Positions 17,189 through 26,321 of a DNA stretch of 64,000 nucleotides are shown here, one piece after another. A model generated the notes under the pieces. It did not search any database, had not been told where the DNA came from, and was given only the letters and a program-made list of their open reading frames with translations. The DNA comes from Aldehydirespirator sp965221605 (GTDB lineage Bacteria; Actinomycetota; Acidimicrobiia; Acidimicrobiales; Aldehydirespiratoraceae), in assembly GCA_965221605.1 (NCBI GenBank), contig CBDCSK010000014.1:434001-498000 (forward strand), written 5' to 3'. The position numbers were made by a program, and so were the translations under genes. Each line of letters opens with the position of its first letter. The stretch's first letter is position 1.

Positions 17189-18193
17189 TCAGTCATTGAG
17201 GAAGCAGGCCGCCCAGCGGCCGGGGGCGATCTCCTTGAACTCGGGCGCCTGCTCGCTGCACTTGGCCATCGCGTCGGGGCATCTGGGGGCGAACGGGCAG
17301 CCCGTCGGCGGCGCGGAGGCGCTGGGGATCTCGCCCCGCAGCACTATGCGCTGCCTGGCCGCGGCGGGATGATCCGCGGGGACAGCCGAGAGCAGCGCCC
17401 GCGTGTAGGGATGGGCCGGACTGTCGAACAACTCGGCCGCGGCGGCCGACTCGACGATGCGTCCCAGGTACATGACCGCGACCCGGTCCGAGATGTGCCG
17501 CACCAGGGCCAGGTCGTGGGCGATGAACAGGTAGGCGAGGCCGCGCTCGGCCTGCAGGTCCAGCAACAGGTTGATGATCTGAGCCTGGATCGAGACGTCG
17601 AGCGCCGACACGGGCTCGTCGCAGACCACGAGACGAGGGTCGAGCACCAGGGCCCGGGCGATGCCGACCCTCTGGAGCTGACCGCCCGACAGTTCGTGGG
17701 GCAGGCTGCGGGCCTGGGCCGGGGTGAGCCCCACACGGTCGAGGACCTCGACGGCCCGCCGGCGCGCCTCAACCCGCGGCGCCAGGCCCTGGATCCTCAG
17801 TCCCTCGGCCACGCTGTCGCCGATGCTCTTGCGGGGATCCAGCGCGCCGATCGGATCCTGGAACACGATCTGCATCCGCTGCCGGAGGGCCTTCAACTCG
17901 GCCCGGCCGGCGGCGAGCACATCACGTCCCTCGAAGCGCACAGTGCCGCCGCTCGGCTGGACGAGGCGGAGGACGCTCAGGCCGACGGTCGTCTTGCCGC
18001 CACCGGATTCGCCCACCAGCCCGAGCGTCTCGCCGGCGCCGACACGGAAGCTGACCCCGTCGACCGCTCGGAGTGATCCGCCTGAGGGGGACATCGACCC
18101 CCCTGAGCGGATCCGGTAGTGCTTGACGAGGTCGGTGACCTCCAGCAGCGCCGCCGCGGTGGCGGCCGGCTCGTTCGCCGGTGCGCTACTCAT
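17189..18193 (-). CDS. ABC transporter ATP-binding protein, peptide/nickel family (DppF/NikE type)
   Basis: A 334-residue ATPase: Walker A GESGGGKTT, Q-loop VFQDP, signature LSGGQLQRV, Walker B LVVCDEP and the H-loop AHD. The C-terminal oligo/dipeptide extension contains the Cys motif CPFAPRCPDAMAKCSEQ typical of this family. It overlaps the NikD-type gene by 8 bp. Its product energises the importer encoded by 17189-22948. Placement between hydrogenase maturation genes and sharing an operator with hypF suggests nickel as substrate; sequence alone does not exclude peptides. Confidence 0.88.
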   Translation of the reverse strand: MSSAPANEPAATAAALLEVTDLVKHYRIRSGGSMSPSGGSLRAVDGVSFRVGAGETLGLVGESGGGKTTVGLSVLRLVQPSGGTVRFEGRDVLAAGRAELKALRQRMQIVFQDPIGALDPRKSIGDSVAEGLRIQGLAPRVEARRRAVEVLDRVGLTPAQARSLPHELSGGQLQRVGIARALVLDPRLVVCDEPVSALDVSIQAQIINLLLDLQAERGLAYLFIAHDLALVRHISDRVAVMYLGRIVESAAAAELFDSPAHPYTRALLSAVPADHPAAARQRIVLRGEIPSASAPPTGCPFAPRCPDAMAKCSEQAPEFKEIAPGRWAACFLND

Positions 18194-19163
18194 GGAGCCA
18201 GCACCTCACGCGGTGCCCATCCCGGGGCGACACCGACTGGGGCGCCTGTTCGGTGCACACCGTCAGGTTGTTGGCGGCCCGTGCCTCGCAGCGGGGCGCG
18301 AAGCTGCACCCCACCGGAAGGTCGAGGGGCACGGGCACGCTGCCCGGTATCACCCTCAGGCGGCTCTTGGAATGCGACGCCGCCGGCCGGGACTCCATCA
18401 GCCCCACGGTGTAGGGATGCAGCGGCGCGTCGTACAGTTCCGACACGGAGCACTCCTCGACGATGCGGCCGGCGTACATCACCGCGGCGCGGTCCCCGAT
18501 CTCGGCGACCACTCCCAGGTCGTGGGTGACGAGGATGACGGCCATGTCGTCGGCCGTCTGCAGTTCCTGCAGCAGCTCGAGGATCTGCGCCTGCACGGTG
18601 ACGTCGAGCGCGGTGGTGGGCTCATCCGCGATGAGCAGGTCGGGCTCACCGGCCAGAGCGATGGCGATCATCACTCGCTGGGCCATCCCGCCCGAAAGCT
18701 GGTGCGGATACTCCCTGACCCGGCGGTCGGGGTCGGAGATGCCGACCTGGTCGAGCAGTTCGACGGCCCGGCGGCGACGGGCGGAGCGGTCCATGCCGGT
18801 GCCGGACCGCAGAGCCTGGCCGATCTGGCGTCCCACCGACATCACAGGATCCAGAGATGCCCGGGGCTGCTGGAAGATCATGGCGATCCTGGGGCCCCTC
18901 ACCGAATTGAGCACACGCTCGGGCGCTCCCACCAGCTCGGTTCCGTCGAAGCGCACCGACCCGTCCACGATCCGCCCCGGTGGTTCGATCAAGCCGGCAA
19001 TCGACAGCGAAGTCACCGTCTTGCCGCATCCGGACTCCCCCACCAGGCCCAGGACCTCGCCCCTTCGGATCTCGAGACTGACCCCGTCGACTGCCTTGAC
19101 CACCCCGGCTTCGACGAAGAAGTGCGTGCGGAGGCCTTCGACGCTCAACAACGGCTCGGTCAT
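18186..19163 (-). CDS. ABC transporter ATP-binding protein, peptide/nickel family (DppD/NikD type)
   Basis: A 325-residue ATPase: Walker A GESGCGKTV, signature LSGGMAQRV, Walker B LLIADEPTTALD, His switch THD, and the C-terminal Cys-containing extension SFAPRCEARAANNLTVCTEQAPQS. It forms the second nucleotide-binding subunit of the importer. It overlaps the upstream permease gene by 4 bp (ATGA) and the downstream ATPase by 8 bp, so the operon is tightly coupled. Confidence 0.88.
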   Translation of the reverse strand: MTEPLLSVEGLRTHFFVEAGVVKAVDGVSLEIRRGEVLGLVGESGCGKTVTSLSIAGLIEPPGRIVDGSVRFDGTELVGAPERVLNSVRGPRIAMIFQQPRASLDPVMSVGRQIGQALRSGTGMDRSARRRRAVELLDQVGISDPDRRVREYPHQLSGGMAQRVMIAIALAGEPDLLIADEPTTALDVTVQAQILELLQELQTADDMAVILVTHDLGVVAEIGDRAAVMYAGRIVEECSVSELYDAPLHPYTVGLMESRPAASHSKSRLRVIPGSVPVPLDLPVGCSFAPRCEARAANNLTVCTEQAPQSVSPRDGHRVRCWLHE

Positions 19164-20098
19164 CCCGATGCCCCCGCCGAGCGCGACCTCGGGTTACAGA
19201 AGTCGTTGAGGGCGTCGCCCAGCAGGTTGACGCCCAGCACCGCCACTGCGATCGCCAAGCCGGGGAAGACCGACATCCACCAGGCCCGGCGCACGAAGGA
19301 CTGGGCGTTGTTGAGCATGTAGCCCCAACTGATCACGTTGGGGTCACCCAGCCCGAGGAAGCTCAAGCTGGCCTCGATCAGGATGGCCCCGCCCACCTGC
19401 AGCGACGCCAACGCCACCACCGGCGCGATCGTGTTGGGCAGGACGTGCGTGCGCAGGTTGCGCCACGGCGACGAGCCCAGCGCCTCGGCCGCGGTCACGT
19501 ACTCGAGCTCCTTGACGGCCAGCACCCCCGACCGCGCCACCCGGGCGGTCAACTCCCACGATGTCAACGCCAGGACGAGCACCATGTTCGTCAGACCTGG
19601 ACCGAACAGCGCCACCACCGTGAGCGCCAGGAAGAACCGGGGCAGGACCTGCGAGAGTTCGGTCAGGCGCATGAGCAGGTCGTCGACCTTGCCGCCCGCG
19701 AAGCCGGCCACGCCGCCCACGACGGTGCCGATGACCAGCGATGCGCCGGCCACAGCCACCCCCACCAACAGGCTGGTGCGGGCGCCGTGGACCACGCCGG
19801 CAAGAACGTCGCGTCCCAGGTCGTCGGTGCCGAGCCAGTGCTTCGCCGAGGGCGGCTCGAAAGGCGTTCCCGCGAACGAGAACGGGTCGGTAGGAGCGAT
19901 GAATGATGTCAGCGCGGCGACCAGCACGAACAGGGCGGTCAGGACGAGCCCGACTACCGCGACCGGACTGGACGCGAACCGCTTCCAGGAGCCCCGTGCC
20001 GCCCGGGCATCGGAGCGGCCCGGGCGGCCCCGGGCGGGGCCGGAGGCGACCCGTTCTCCGAGCGTGACCGGCTCCGCGGCCCGCCGCTCAAGTGCCAT
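19160..20098 (-). CDS. ABC transporter permease, peptide/nickel family (DppC/NikC type)
   Basis: A 312-residue permease with an Arg-rich N-terminus and about six transmembrane helices. It has the family pattern LGTDDLGRDVLAGVVHGARTSLLVG and the EAA loop YVTAAEALGSSPWRNLRTHVLPNTIAPVV. It pairs with the 20088-21053 permease to form the pore. The two genes overlap by 11 bp. Confidence 0.88.
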   Translation of the reverse strand: MALERRAAEPVTLGERVASGPARGRPGRSDARAARGSWKRFASSPVAVVGLVLTALFVLVAALTSFIAPTDPFSFAGTPFEPPSAKHWLGTDDLGRDVLAGVVHGARTSLLVGVAVAGASLVIGTVVGGVAGFAGGKVDDLLMRLTELSQVLPRFFLALTVVALFGPGLTNMVLVLALTSWELTARVARSGVLAVKELEYVTAAEALGSSPWRNLRTHVLPNTIAPVVALASLQVGGAILIEASLSFLGLGDPNVISWGYMLNNAQSFVRRAWWMSVFPGLAIAVAVLGVNLLGDALNDFCNPRSRSAGASG

Positions 20099-21053
20099 GA
20101 CGCACCCGCGGGTCCAGGAGTGAGTACACGAGGTCGGTGATGAGGTTCATCAAGATGATGGTCACCGACAGCATCAGCAGCATCGCGGTGATGATGGCGA
20201 AGTCGCGGGCCAAGATGGCGCTCAGCAGCAGCCGGCCGAGCCCGGGCCAGGCGAACACCGTCTCGACCAGGACCGAGCCGGCGAACATGAAGCCGATCTG
20301 GCTCCCGATCACGGTGACTATTGGCAGCATGGCGTTGGGGAGGGCGTGGCGGATCAGCACCCGGCGGCGCGACTGGCCCCGGGCCCGGGCGGCCCGTATG
20401 TACATCTCATCGAGGTTCTCGATCACCGCGGCTCTCGTGACCCGCATGATCGGCGGCACGTACACCGTCACCAGCGCGGCGATGGGCAGCACCATGTGGT
20501 GGCCCACGTCGAGCAGCGCCCGGAACCCCTCGTAGCCGGCGCGGGCGTCGCTGCGGCCCTGGACCGGGAACCAGTCGAAGCGCAGCGCGAACAACAGCAG
20601 CAGCACCTGCGAGAGCCAGAAGACGGGCACGGCGTGGCCCAGCAGGGTCGCGGTGCGGGCGGTGTTGTCCAGCGCCGAGTTCTTGCGGGCCGCGGCGACG
20701 GTCCCAACGCTGATCCCGATGACCGAGGCCACGGCCAGCGCCGGGACCATCAGCAACAACGTGGCCGGCAGCTGGTCCAGGATCACACTCACCGCGGACC
20801 GGTTCTGCCGGTAGGAGAACCCCAGGTCGCCCTGAGCGAGCCGGCCCAGGTAGACGAAGAGCTGCTCGTGCAGCGGGCGGTCGAGCCCGAAGCGCTCTCG
20901 CATCATCGCGTAGTAGCCGGCGTCGCCGTCCTCACCGGCTAGGGCGACGATCGGATCGCCGGGCGCCGCGTGGATCAGGATCCAGGTCACCACGGCCGCG
21001 CCGAACACGAGCGGCACGGCCTGCAGGAGGCGTCTCACGGTGTACCGGACCAC
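20088..21053 (-). CDS. ABC transporter permease, peptide/nickel family (DppB/NikB type)
   Basis: About 321 residues from a GTG at 21051-21053, preceded by GAGGAGG; the frame is open further upstream but that stretch (Arg/Gly-rich) is not family-like. It starts with the typical RYTVRRLLQAVPLVFGAAVVTWILIHAAPGDPI, then ERFGLDRPLHEQLFVYLGRLAQGDLG and the EAA loop YIRAARARGQSRRRVLIRHALPNAMLPIVTV. Six helices are expected. A strong hairpin lies between this gene and the binding-protein gene. Confidence 0.88.
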   Translation of the reverse strand: MVRYTVRRLLQAVPLVFGAAVVTWILIHAAPGDPIVALAGEDGDAGYYAMMRERFGLDRPLHEQLFVYLGRLAQGDLGFSYRQNRSAVSVILDQLPATLLLMVPALAVASVIGISVGTVAAARKNSALDNTARTATLLGHAVPVFWLSQVLLLLFALRFDWFPVQGRSDARAGYEGFRALLDVGHHMVLPIAALVTVYVPPIMRVTRAAVIENLDEMYIRAARARGQSRRRVLIRHALPNAMLPIVTVIGSQIGFMFAGSVLVETVFAWPGLGRLLLSAILARDFAIITAMLLMLSVTIILMNLITDLVYSLLDPRVRHGT

Positions 21054-21120
21054 CAGCGCCTCCTCTCGACAGCCCGAGCGCCCTCCGGTGGCGACCCGGA
21101 TCCCGCGTTCTAGCAGATAC

Positions 21121-21170
21121 ACCCGCCGCCCCGGCCGCGGCAGCGAAGTACCGGGACCGGGGCGGCGGGT
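21121..21170 (-). terminator. 14-bp perfect hairpin between binding-protein and permease genes
   Basis: Arms 21121-21134 and 21157-21170 are exact reverse complements (ACCCGCCGCCCCGG), with a 22-nt loop. There is no T tract, so it may be an attenuator or mRNA-stability element, as often found after the first gene of ABC operons to raise the level of the binding protein over the membrane subunits. Confidence 0.7.
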
Positions 21171-21184
21171 CGTGATCCGTCCCG

Positions 21185-22948
21185 CTACTCCTCGAAGTAG
21201 GCGGTCTCGGCGACGTGGCCGGAGTTGGCCTGGAGACCTCGAACGTTGGCCCCAGAGCCGGCCGTGAACTGGGTCTCGACCAGCCACAGGTACGGCAGCT
21301 CGGCGGTGAGGATCCTCTGGATCTCGGCGTAGAGCTCGCCCCGCCGGGCGACATCGGGGGTGCCGGCCGCTTCGTCGAACAGCACATCGATGGCCGGGCT
21401 GACGTAGGCCGCGCCGTTCGAGAACGGGATGTCGCCGATGTTGCTGGAGATGTACATGCGGGCCACGCCGATCGACGGGTCGGTGTTGTTGCAGTAGCTG
21501 ATGATGTTGGTGTCGAAGTCGCGCTCACCGAACACCCTCGGGATGAAGGCGCTGCGGTCCAGAGGCGTCACCACCACATCGATGCCGACCTCAGCAAGGT
21601 TCTGCCGCATCACCTCGGCGTACTTGGGGAACACGCCGAAGCTGAACACCAGCAGGTCGATGCTGAAGCGGGTCCCGCCGGATGCGTATCCGGCCTCGTC
21701 GAGCAGCGCGTTGGCCAGGTCGACGTCGTAGGGGTAGCTGGTCACGTCGTCGCTGTAGGCGAAGGCCATCTGGCTGTTGATCGGCCCGGTGGCCACCCGG
21801 CCCTGGCCGAACAGCACCTGGGCCACTAGCTGGTCGCGATTGACCGCGTGGGCTATGGCCTGGCGGACCCGTAGATCGCTGAACACGTCGCGGTCCGAGT
21901 TGAAGGTGAGCGTCGGGATGCAGAACCCGCCGCCGGGACCGCTGTTGATGTTGTGCAACGTGATTGAGTCGTCACCGCCGAGGCGCTCGATGTCGCCGCC
22001 GGGGACCCTCCAGATGTAGTCGACCTCGCCCTCCTCCAGAGCCAGCACCTGGGTGTTCTGGTCGGGGATCACCCTCATGACCACCCGGTCGAGATACGGC
22101 AGGCCCGCTTTGAAGTAGTCGTCGTTGCGGACCAGCGTGATCTCGTTGTCGATGTCGTAGGACTCCAGCTTGAACGGGCCGGTGCCCACCGGCGTGAGGT
22201 TGGCGTCCGCGGTCTGGACGTCATCGACGCCCTCGTAGATGTGCTTGGGGAGGATGGGCGCCTCAGTGGAGTTGAGCCGCTGCAGCAGCGCCGCGTAGGG
22301 CTGCGTGAAGTTGAACACGACTGTGGTGTCGTCAGGCGTGTCAATCGACTCGAGGATGCCGCTGAGCCCGCCCCGGGTGCGAGAGTGGTAGTCCAGCAGG
22401 ACGTTCTCGAAGGTGAACTTCACATCGGCGGAGGTCAGGGGCTCGCCGTCGTGCCAGCGCACACCCTCGGCGAGGTGGAACGTGTACTGGGTGCTGTCGT
22501 CGCTGACATCCCAGCTCTCGGCCAGGTCGGGATGGGGATTGGCGTTGTCGTCCAGTTCGACCAGCCCGTTGAAGATCGAGCCGGTGACGGCGTGCACGTT
22601 GAAGCCGGTGGTGATGCCGGGGTTGAAGTGGCCGGGATCATCGGACAGTGCGATGACCAGCGTGCCGCCGCGGCGCGAGTCCTCGGCTGCGGGCTCCTCA
22701 GCCGCAGGTTCCGACTCCGCAGCAGGCGCCTCGTCGGCAGGTTCCTCGGTGTCACCCGACTCCTCAGCAGCAGGCTCCTCCGCAGCAGGCGCCTCGTCGG
22801 CAGGTTCGGCCGCCGGCTCGGGCTCGGCAGCAGGCTCCTCCGCGGCCGGGGCGGCCGGCTGCGATACCGGCTCGTCACTATCGTCTCCGCAGGATGCGGC
22901 AATCAGGGCCAGAGCCAGGACCGCGCTCATCAGTCTCAGTCGTCGCAT
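21185..22948 (-). CDS. Extracellular solute-binding lipoprotein, peptide/nickel family (SBP family 5)
   Basis: A 587-residue lipoprotein. The signal peptide MRRLRLMSAVLALALIAASC ends in a lipobox with Cys20, followed by a long Glu/Ala/Pro repeat linker (residues 25-95, AAEEPAAEPEPAAEP). The family 5 binding domain runs from GGTLVIALSDDPGHFNPGIT to the end (LAESWDVSDDSTQYTFHLAEGVRWHDGEPLTSADVKFTFENVL; TGPFKLESYD; VRQAIAHAVNRDQLV). It captures the substrate for the importer. It is the first gene of the operon, with a promoter and operator at 23021-23075. Nickel as substrate is inferred from context. Confidence 0.88.
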   Translation of the reverse strand: MRRLRLMSAVLALALIAASCGDDSDEPVSQPAAPAAEEPAAEPEPAAEPADEAPAAEEPAAEESGDTEEPADEAPAAESEPAAEEPAAEDSRRGGTLVIALSDDPGHFNPGITTGFNVHAVTGSIFNGLVELDDNANPHPDLAESWDVSDDSTQYTFHLAEGVRWHDGEPLTSADVKFTFENVLLDYHSRTRGGLSGILESIDTPDDTTVVFNFTQPYAALLQRLNSTEAPILPKHIYEGVDDVQTADANLTPVGTGPFKLESYDIDNEITLVRNDDYFKAGLPYLDRVVMRVIPDQNTQVLALEEGEVDYIWRVPGGDIERLGGDDSITLHNINSGPGGGFCIPTLTFNSDRDVFSDLRVRQAIAHAVNRDQLVAQVLFGQGRVATGPINSQMAFAYSDDVTSYPYDVDLANALLDEAGYASGGTRFSIDLLVFSFGVFPKYAEVMRQNLAEVGIDVVVTPLDRSAFIPRVFGERDFDTNIISYCNNTDPSIGVARMYISSNIGDIPFSNGAAYVSPAIDVLFDEAAGTPDVARRGELYAEIQRILTAELPYLWLVETQFTAGSGANVRGLQANSGHVAETAYFEE

Positions 22949-23020
22949 GCTCTGTCCTTTCTCAATGTTGTCTCAGTGTTGCGGTCCGCCCGATGGCGGC
23001 CCGTGAACAATGTGGCGGGC

Positions 23021-23049
23021 ACGATAGAGATACCCGGTAGGCGAGTCAA
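23021..23049 (-). promoter_or_regulatory. Sigma-70-type promoter of the nickel-type transporter operon
   Basis: On the minus strand, -35 TTGACT (23044-23049) and -10 TATCGT (23021-23026) are separated by exactly 17 bp, leading to the binding-protein ATG at 22948. The 21-bp operator ends 5 bp upstream of the -35, a usual place for an activator site. Confidence 0.65.
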
Positions 23050-23054
23050 TTCCA

Positions 23055-23075
23055 CTAAATGCAAAGTGCATCTAG
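23055..23075. promoter_or_regulatory. 21-bp hydrogenase-regulon operator (site 1)
   Basis: Inverted repeat with half sites CTAAATGC and GCATCTAG and a 5-bp spacer (AAAGT); symmetry extends one more base on each side. It lies in the divergent region between the transporter operon (ATG 22948) and hypF (ATG 23150) and so may control both. The local sequence is much more AT-rich than its surroundings. Confidence 0.78.
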
Positions 23076-23149
23076 TAAAGGTAACGGTGCTGAAGACGGC
23101 AGCCGTGGTAACGGGAGCCACCGTCTGCTCCACAGATAGCGTCGGGCGG

Positions 23150-25411
23150 ATGGAGCGCCGTCGTCTGCGGATAGCCGGCACCGTCCAGGGCGTGGGGTTC
23201 CGGCCCCACTTGCATCGGCTGGCTCGGAGCCTGTCGTTGACGGGTGGCGTGGGCAACGACGACCACGGCGTCTGGTGCGAGATCCAGGGTCGCCAACGCG
23301 ATCTGGACCGCTTCGAGGCACAGCTGGTCGCTGAGGCCCCTCCGCTGGCCCGTGTCGCCTCCGTCCGCTCGGCCGACATGGCCGCGGTCGAGGGCGAACG
23401 GGAGTTCTCGATCGCGTCCAGCGCGGTCGGTTCCGGAAGGGTCGCCGGAACCGTGCCCCCCGACGTCGCGGCCTGCCCGGCCTGCCTGGCCGAGGTCGCG
23501 GATCCCGAAGTGCGCCGGTACCGGTACGCGTTCACCTGCTGCACGGACTGCGGGCCCCGCTACACGGTGGTGCGGAGCCTGCCCTACGACCGCGAGCGGA
23601 CCTCGATGGCGACCTTCGAGCTGTGCGATGCCTGCGAGGCCGAGTATCTGGACGCCACCGACCGCCGCCATCACGCTCAGGCGGTGTGCTGTCCCAGCTG
23701 CGGACCGGCGCTGTCGTTGCGATCGATGACCGGGGAGGTCATCGACGCCGATCCCATCGAAGGGGCTGTCGCCCTGTTGCAGGCTGGCAACATCATCGCC
23801 GTCAAGGGCGTCGGGGGTTACCAGCTGGCATGCCGGGCCGACGACGCCGCCGCGGTAGACCGGCTGCGGCGGCGCAAGCACCGCGAGGAGAAGCCGTTCG
23901 CGCTGCTGGTCGCCTCGGTCGACGCGGCCCGGGCGCTCATCGACCTCGACGATCTGGCCTGCCGTGCCCTGACCGGACCGGAGGCGCCCATAGTGCTGGC
24001 GCCCCGCAAGGAGTCCACTCTCGTAGCCGCCGAAGTGGCGCCCGACACCCGCCTGCTGGGGGTGATGCTCCCTGCCACGCCGCTGCACGCCCTGCTGTCC
24101 GATGGGGCGGGCGTGCCGCTGGTGTGCACCAGCGGCAACCGGTCCGAGGAGCCCATAGTCACCGACGACGCCCGTGTCGTGCCGGAACTCGGCGACATCG
24201 CCGACGCTGTGCTGGGTCACGACCGGGTGATCGAGCGCCGGGCCGACGACTCGGTCGGCCACGTCGTGGCGAGTGACTTCCAGTTGCTGCGACGAGCGCG
24301 CGGCTACGCGCCCGGCACCGTGCGGCTGGACGGCGACGGCCCGCCCGTGCTGGCCGTGGGCGCGGAGCTCAAGAGCACGGTCTGCCTGGCCCTGGGGGCC
24401 GACGCCCACATGTCGGTGCACCTCGGCGACCTGGAACATCTCGCCGCGCTGGCTGCCTTCGAGGTCGCGGTGGCCGACTTGTTGGAGTTGACCCGGGCCA
24501 CGCCGGAACTGTTGGTTCACGACCTCCACCCCGAATACCTGTCGACCAAGTTCGCGGCCAGTGCAGACCTCGGACGCCGGCTGGGCGTGCAGCATCACCA
24601 TGCCCATCTGGCTTCCTGCCTGGCCGACGCAGGCTTTCGGGGCCCAGCCATCGGCGTGATGTTCGACGGCATGGGCTGGGGCGCCGACGGCACGCTGTGG
24701 GGCGGCGAGATCCTCGTGGGCGACGCCGGCGGCTACGAGCGCTTCGCCCACCTCCGTCCGGTGCCCATGCCGGGAGGCAGCGCGGCGGTGCGCCAGCCCT
24801 GGCGCATGGCGTTGGCCCATCTCGGTGAGACGTTCGGCGCGGAGTTGCCTGCCATCCCCTCATTTGCCGGCCACAAAGAGGAGGTCGGGCATGTCCTGGA
24901 CCAGTGTCGTCCGGGCCAATCGATCCTGACAACCTCGATCGGACGGCTCTTCGACTCGATGGCGGCCCTGTGCGGCGTCGCCCGAACGGCGACGTACGAA
25001 GGCCAGGCCGCCATCCGCTTCGAGCAGGCGGCGGGTTCCGACATCAGGCGCTACGCCGTCCATCTCAGCGAAGGCACGCCGTTGGTGATCGAGTTCTCCC
25101 CGCTTGTCGAGGCCGTGGTCTCGGACTTGCTGGATGGGCGGCCGCCTTCACTGATCGCGGCCGCATTCCACCGGTGGGTCGCCGACGCGGCCGTCGCCGC
25201 GAGCCGTCAGGCCCGGGAGGCGACCGGGCTGGAGGCCGTGGCCCTGTCGGGCGGGGTCTTCCAGAACCGCCGTCTGGTGGAGTTGCTTCTGCCGGAGCTG
25301 GAGCAGGCAGGACTCCAGGTCCTCCGCCACCGGCAGGTCCCGCCCAACGACGGCGGGATCGCCCTGGGCCAAGCAGCCATAGGCCGGGCCACACTGGCCA
25401 GCCGCGGCTAG
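23150..25411 (+). CDS. hypF: Hydrogenase maturation carbamoyltransferase HypF
   Basis: A 753-residue HypF, the usual length. It makes carbamoyl-AMP from carbamoyl phosphate and transfers the carbamoyl group to HypE for the CN ligands of the [NiFe] site. Domains in order: acylphosphatase (GTVQGVGFRP at 10-19), zinc fingers (CPACLAEVADPEVRRYRYAFTCCTDCGP and CDACEAEY...CCPSCG), YrdC-like (IAVKGVGGYQLACRADD), and Kae1-like with VQHHHAHLASC and VALSGGVFQNRRL. The ATG at 23150 is chosen because the acylphosphatase fold begins right after it. It is followed after 41 bp by a CooC-type ATPase gene. Operator site 1 lies 74 bp upstream. Confidence 0.97.
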   Translation: MERRRLRIAGTVQGVGFRPHLHRLARSLSLTGGVGNDDHGVWCEIQGRQRDLDRFEAQLVAEAPPLARVASVRSADMAAVEGEREFSIASSAVGSGRVAGTVPPDVAACPACLAEVADPEVRRYRYAFTCCTDCGPRYTVVRSLPYDRERTSMATFELCDACEAEYLDATDRRHHAQAVCCPSCGPALSLRSMTGEVIDADPIEGAVALLQAGNIIAVKGVGGYQLACRADDAAAVDRLRRRKHREEKPFALLVASVDAARALIDLDDLACRALTGPEAPIVLAPRKESTLVAAEVAPDTRLLGVMLPATPLHALLSDGAGVPLVCTSGNRSEEPIVTDDARVVPELGDIADAVLGHDRVIERRADDSVGHVVASDFQLLRRARGYAPGTVRLDGDGPPVLAVGAELKSTVCLALGADAHMSVHLGDLEHLAALAAFEVAVADLLELTRATPELLVHDLHPEYLSTKFAASADLGRRLGVQHHHAHLASCLADAGFRGPAIGVMFDGMGWGADGTLWGGEILVGDAGGYERFAHLRPVPMPGGSAAVRQPWRMALAHLGETFGAELPAIPSFAGHKEEVGHVLDQCRPGQSILTTSIGRLFDSMAALCGVARTATYEGQAAIRFEQAAGSDIRRYAVHLSEGTPLVIEFSPLVEAVVSDLLDGRPPSLIAAAFHRWVADAAVAASRQAREATGLEAVALSGGVFQNRRLVELLLPELEQAGLQVLRHRQVPPNDGGIALGQAAIGRATLASRG

Positions 25412-25452
25412 CGTTCCGTTCACGAGGTCCGGAAGGCAGGAGCATCGCAACC

Positions 25453-26235
25453 ATGAAGATCGGCGTCGTAGGCAAGGGCGGCGTGGGCAAGACCACGCTG
25501 AGCGCGCTGCTGGCCCGGTCGCTGGCGGACCGTGGCCGCCGGGTGTTGGCGGTGGACACCGACTCCAATCCGAACCTGGGGCTGTCGCTGGGGCTCGACC
25601 CCGTCCAGACCGAGGCCATGCCGACGGTCCCCCGGTCGATCGTCGTCGGCTCCCGGGGCGACCTGACGGTTGCCGAGCTGATGGCCGACTACGCGGCGGA
25701 CACCCCGTCGGGCGTGGCCGTGATGTCGGCGCTGCGGGTGGCCGAGGCGGCCGCCGGATGCACCTGCGGCGGCCACGCCACCGTCAGGAGCCTGCTGGGC
25801 GAGGCCCTCGAAACCGAGACCGACGACACCATCGTCGACATGGAGGCGGGCATCGAGCATCTCAGCCGCTCCGGCGGGACGCTGGCCCACGCCGATGTGC
25901 TGGTGCTGGTGATGGAGCCCAGCCTCAAGGCGGTCATCACCGCCCGGCGGACGGTCGCCCTGGCCAAAGAACTCGGCATCGCCGCGTGGGTCGGCGCGGG
26001 CAACAAGGTGAGCGTCGACCAGCAGGATCTGCTGGCCCGGCTATGCGCCGACCACGAGGTTCCCCTCGACGTTGTGATCCCGGTCAGCCGGCAGGTCGTC
26101 GACTCCGACCGGACGGGCATCCCGCTCGAGCGCGGCGAGGCCACCGGCGTGTGGACGGCTGTTGAATCGCTGACAGACCGGCTTCTGGGCATTCGCAGCC
26201 ACGATGCTGCCACCGACCGATTGGTGCCAAGCTGA
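25453..26235 (+). CDS. CooC-type nickel-insertion-like ATPase with CxC motif
   Basis: A 260-residue P-loop ATPase: Walker A GKGGVGKTT, VDTDSNPNLGLSLG, the cysteine pair Cys103-x-Cys105 in AGCTCGGHATVRSLLG, then VDMEAGIEHLSRSGG, VLVMEPSLKAVITARR and NKV. This arrangement is that of CooC, the ATPase that binds nickel through CxC at its dimer interface and serves CO-dehydrogenase maturation. No CODH gene is here; the gene directly follows hypF, so a role in hydrogenase nickel supply is inferred. Confidence 0.85.
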   Translation: MKIGVVGKGGVGKTTLSALLARSLADRGRRVLAVDTDSNPNLGLSLGLDPVQTEAMPTVPRSIVVGSRGDLTVAELMADYAADTPSGVAVMSALRVAEAAAGCTCGGHATVRSLLGEALETETDDTIVDMEAGIEHLSRSGGTLAHADVLVLVMEPSLKAVITARRTVALAKELGIAAWVGAGNKVSVDQQDLLARLCADHEVPLDVVIPVSRQVVDSDRTGIPLERGEATGVWTAVESLTDRLLGIRSHDAATDRLVPS

Positions 26236-26285
26236 CCCTCAATCCGCGATGAGCACGCGCACGGGCCAGCGCAAGCCTGCCGTGC

Positions 26286-26321
26286 TTGCAGCGGCGTGTT
26301 TCCCGCTCTTGTTCGCTGCAA
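26286..26321 (+). terminator. Stem-loop downstream of the CooC-type gene
   Basis: Arms TTGCAGCG (26286-26293) and CGCTGCAA (26314-26321) are exact reverse complements enclosing a 20-nt loop, 50 bp after the CooC-type stop. It lacks a T tract. It overlaps copy C of the dispersed repeat. Confidence 0.5.

Noticed and set aside
22981..23149. NiCo or other riboswitch upstream of the nickel-type transporter or hypF
   Set aside because: Leaders are short and no conserved multi-stem pattern of the NiCo riboswitch was recognised; the 21-bp palindrome explains the region better.
22241..25411. 1056-codon frame beginning antisense to the binding-protein gene and ending as HypF
   Set aside because: HypF begins at 23150 with the acylphosphatase domain; the part before it is a shadow of the binding-protein gene and crosses the promoter and operator.
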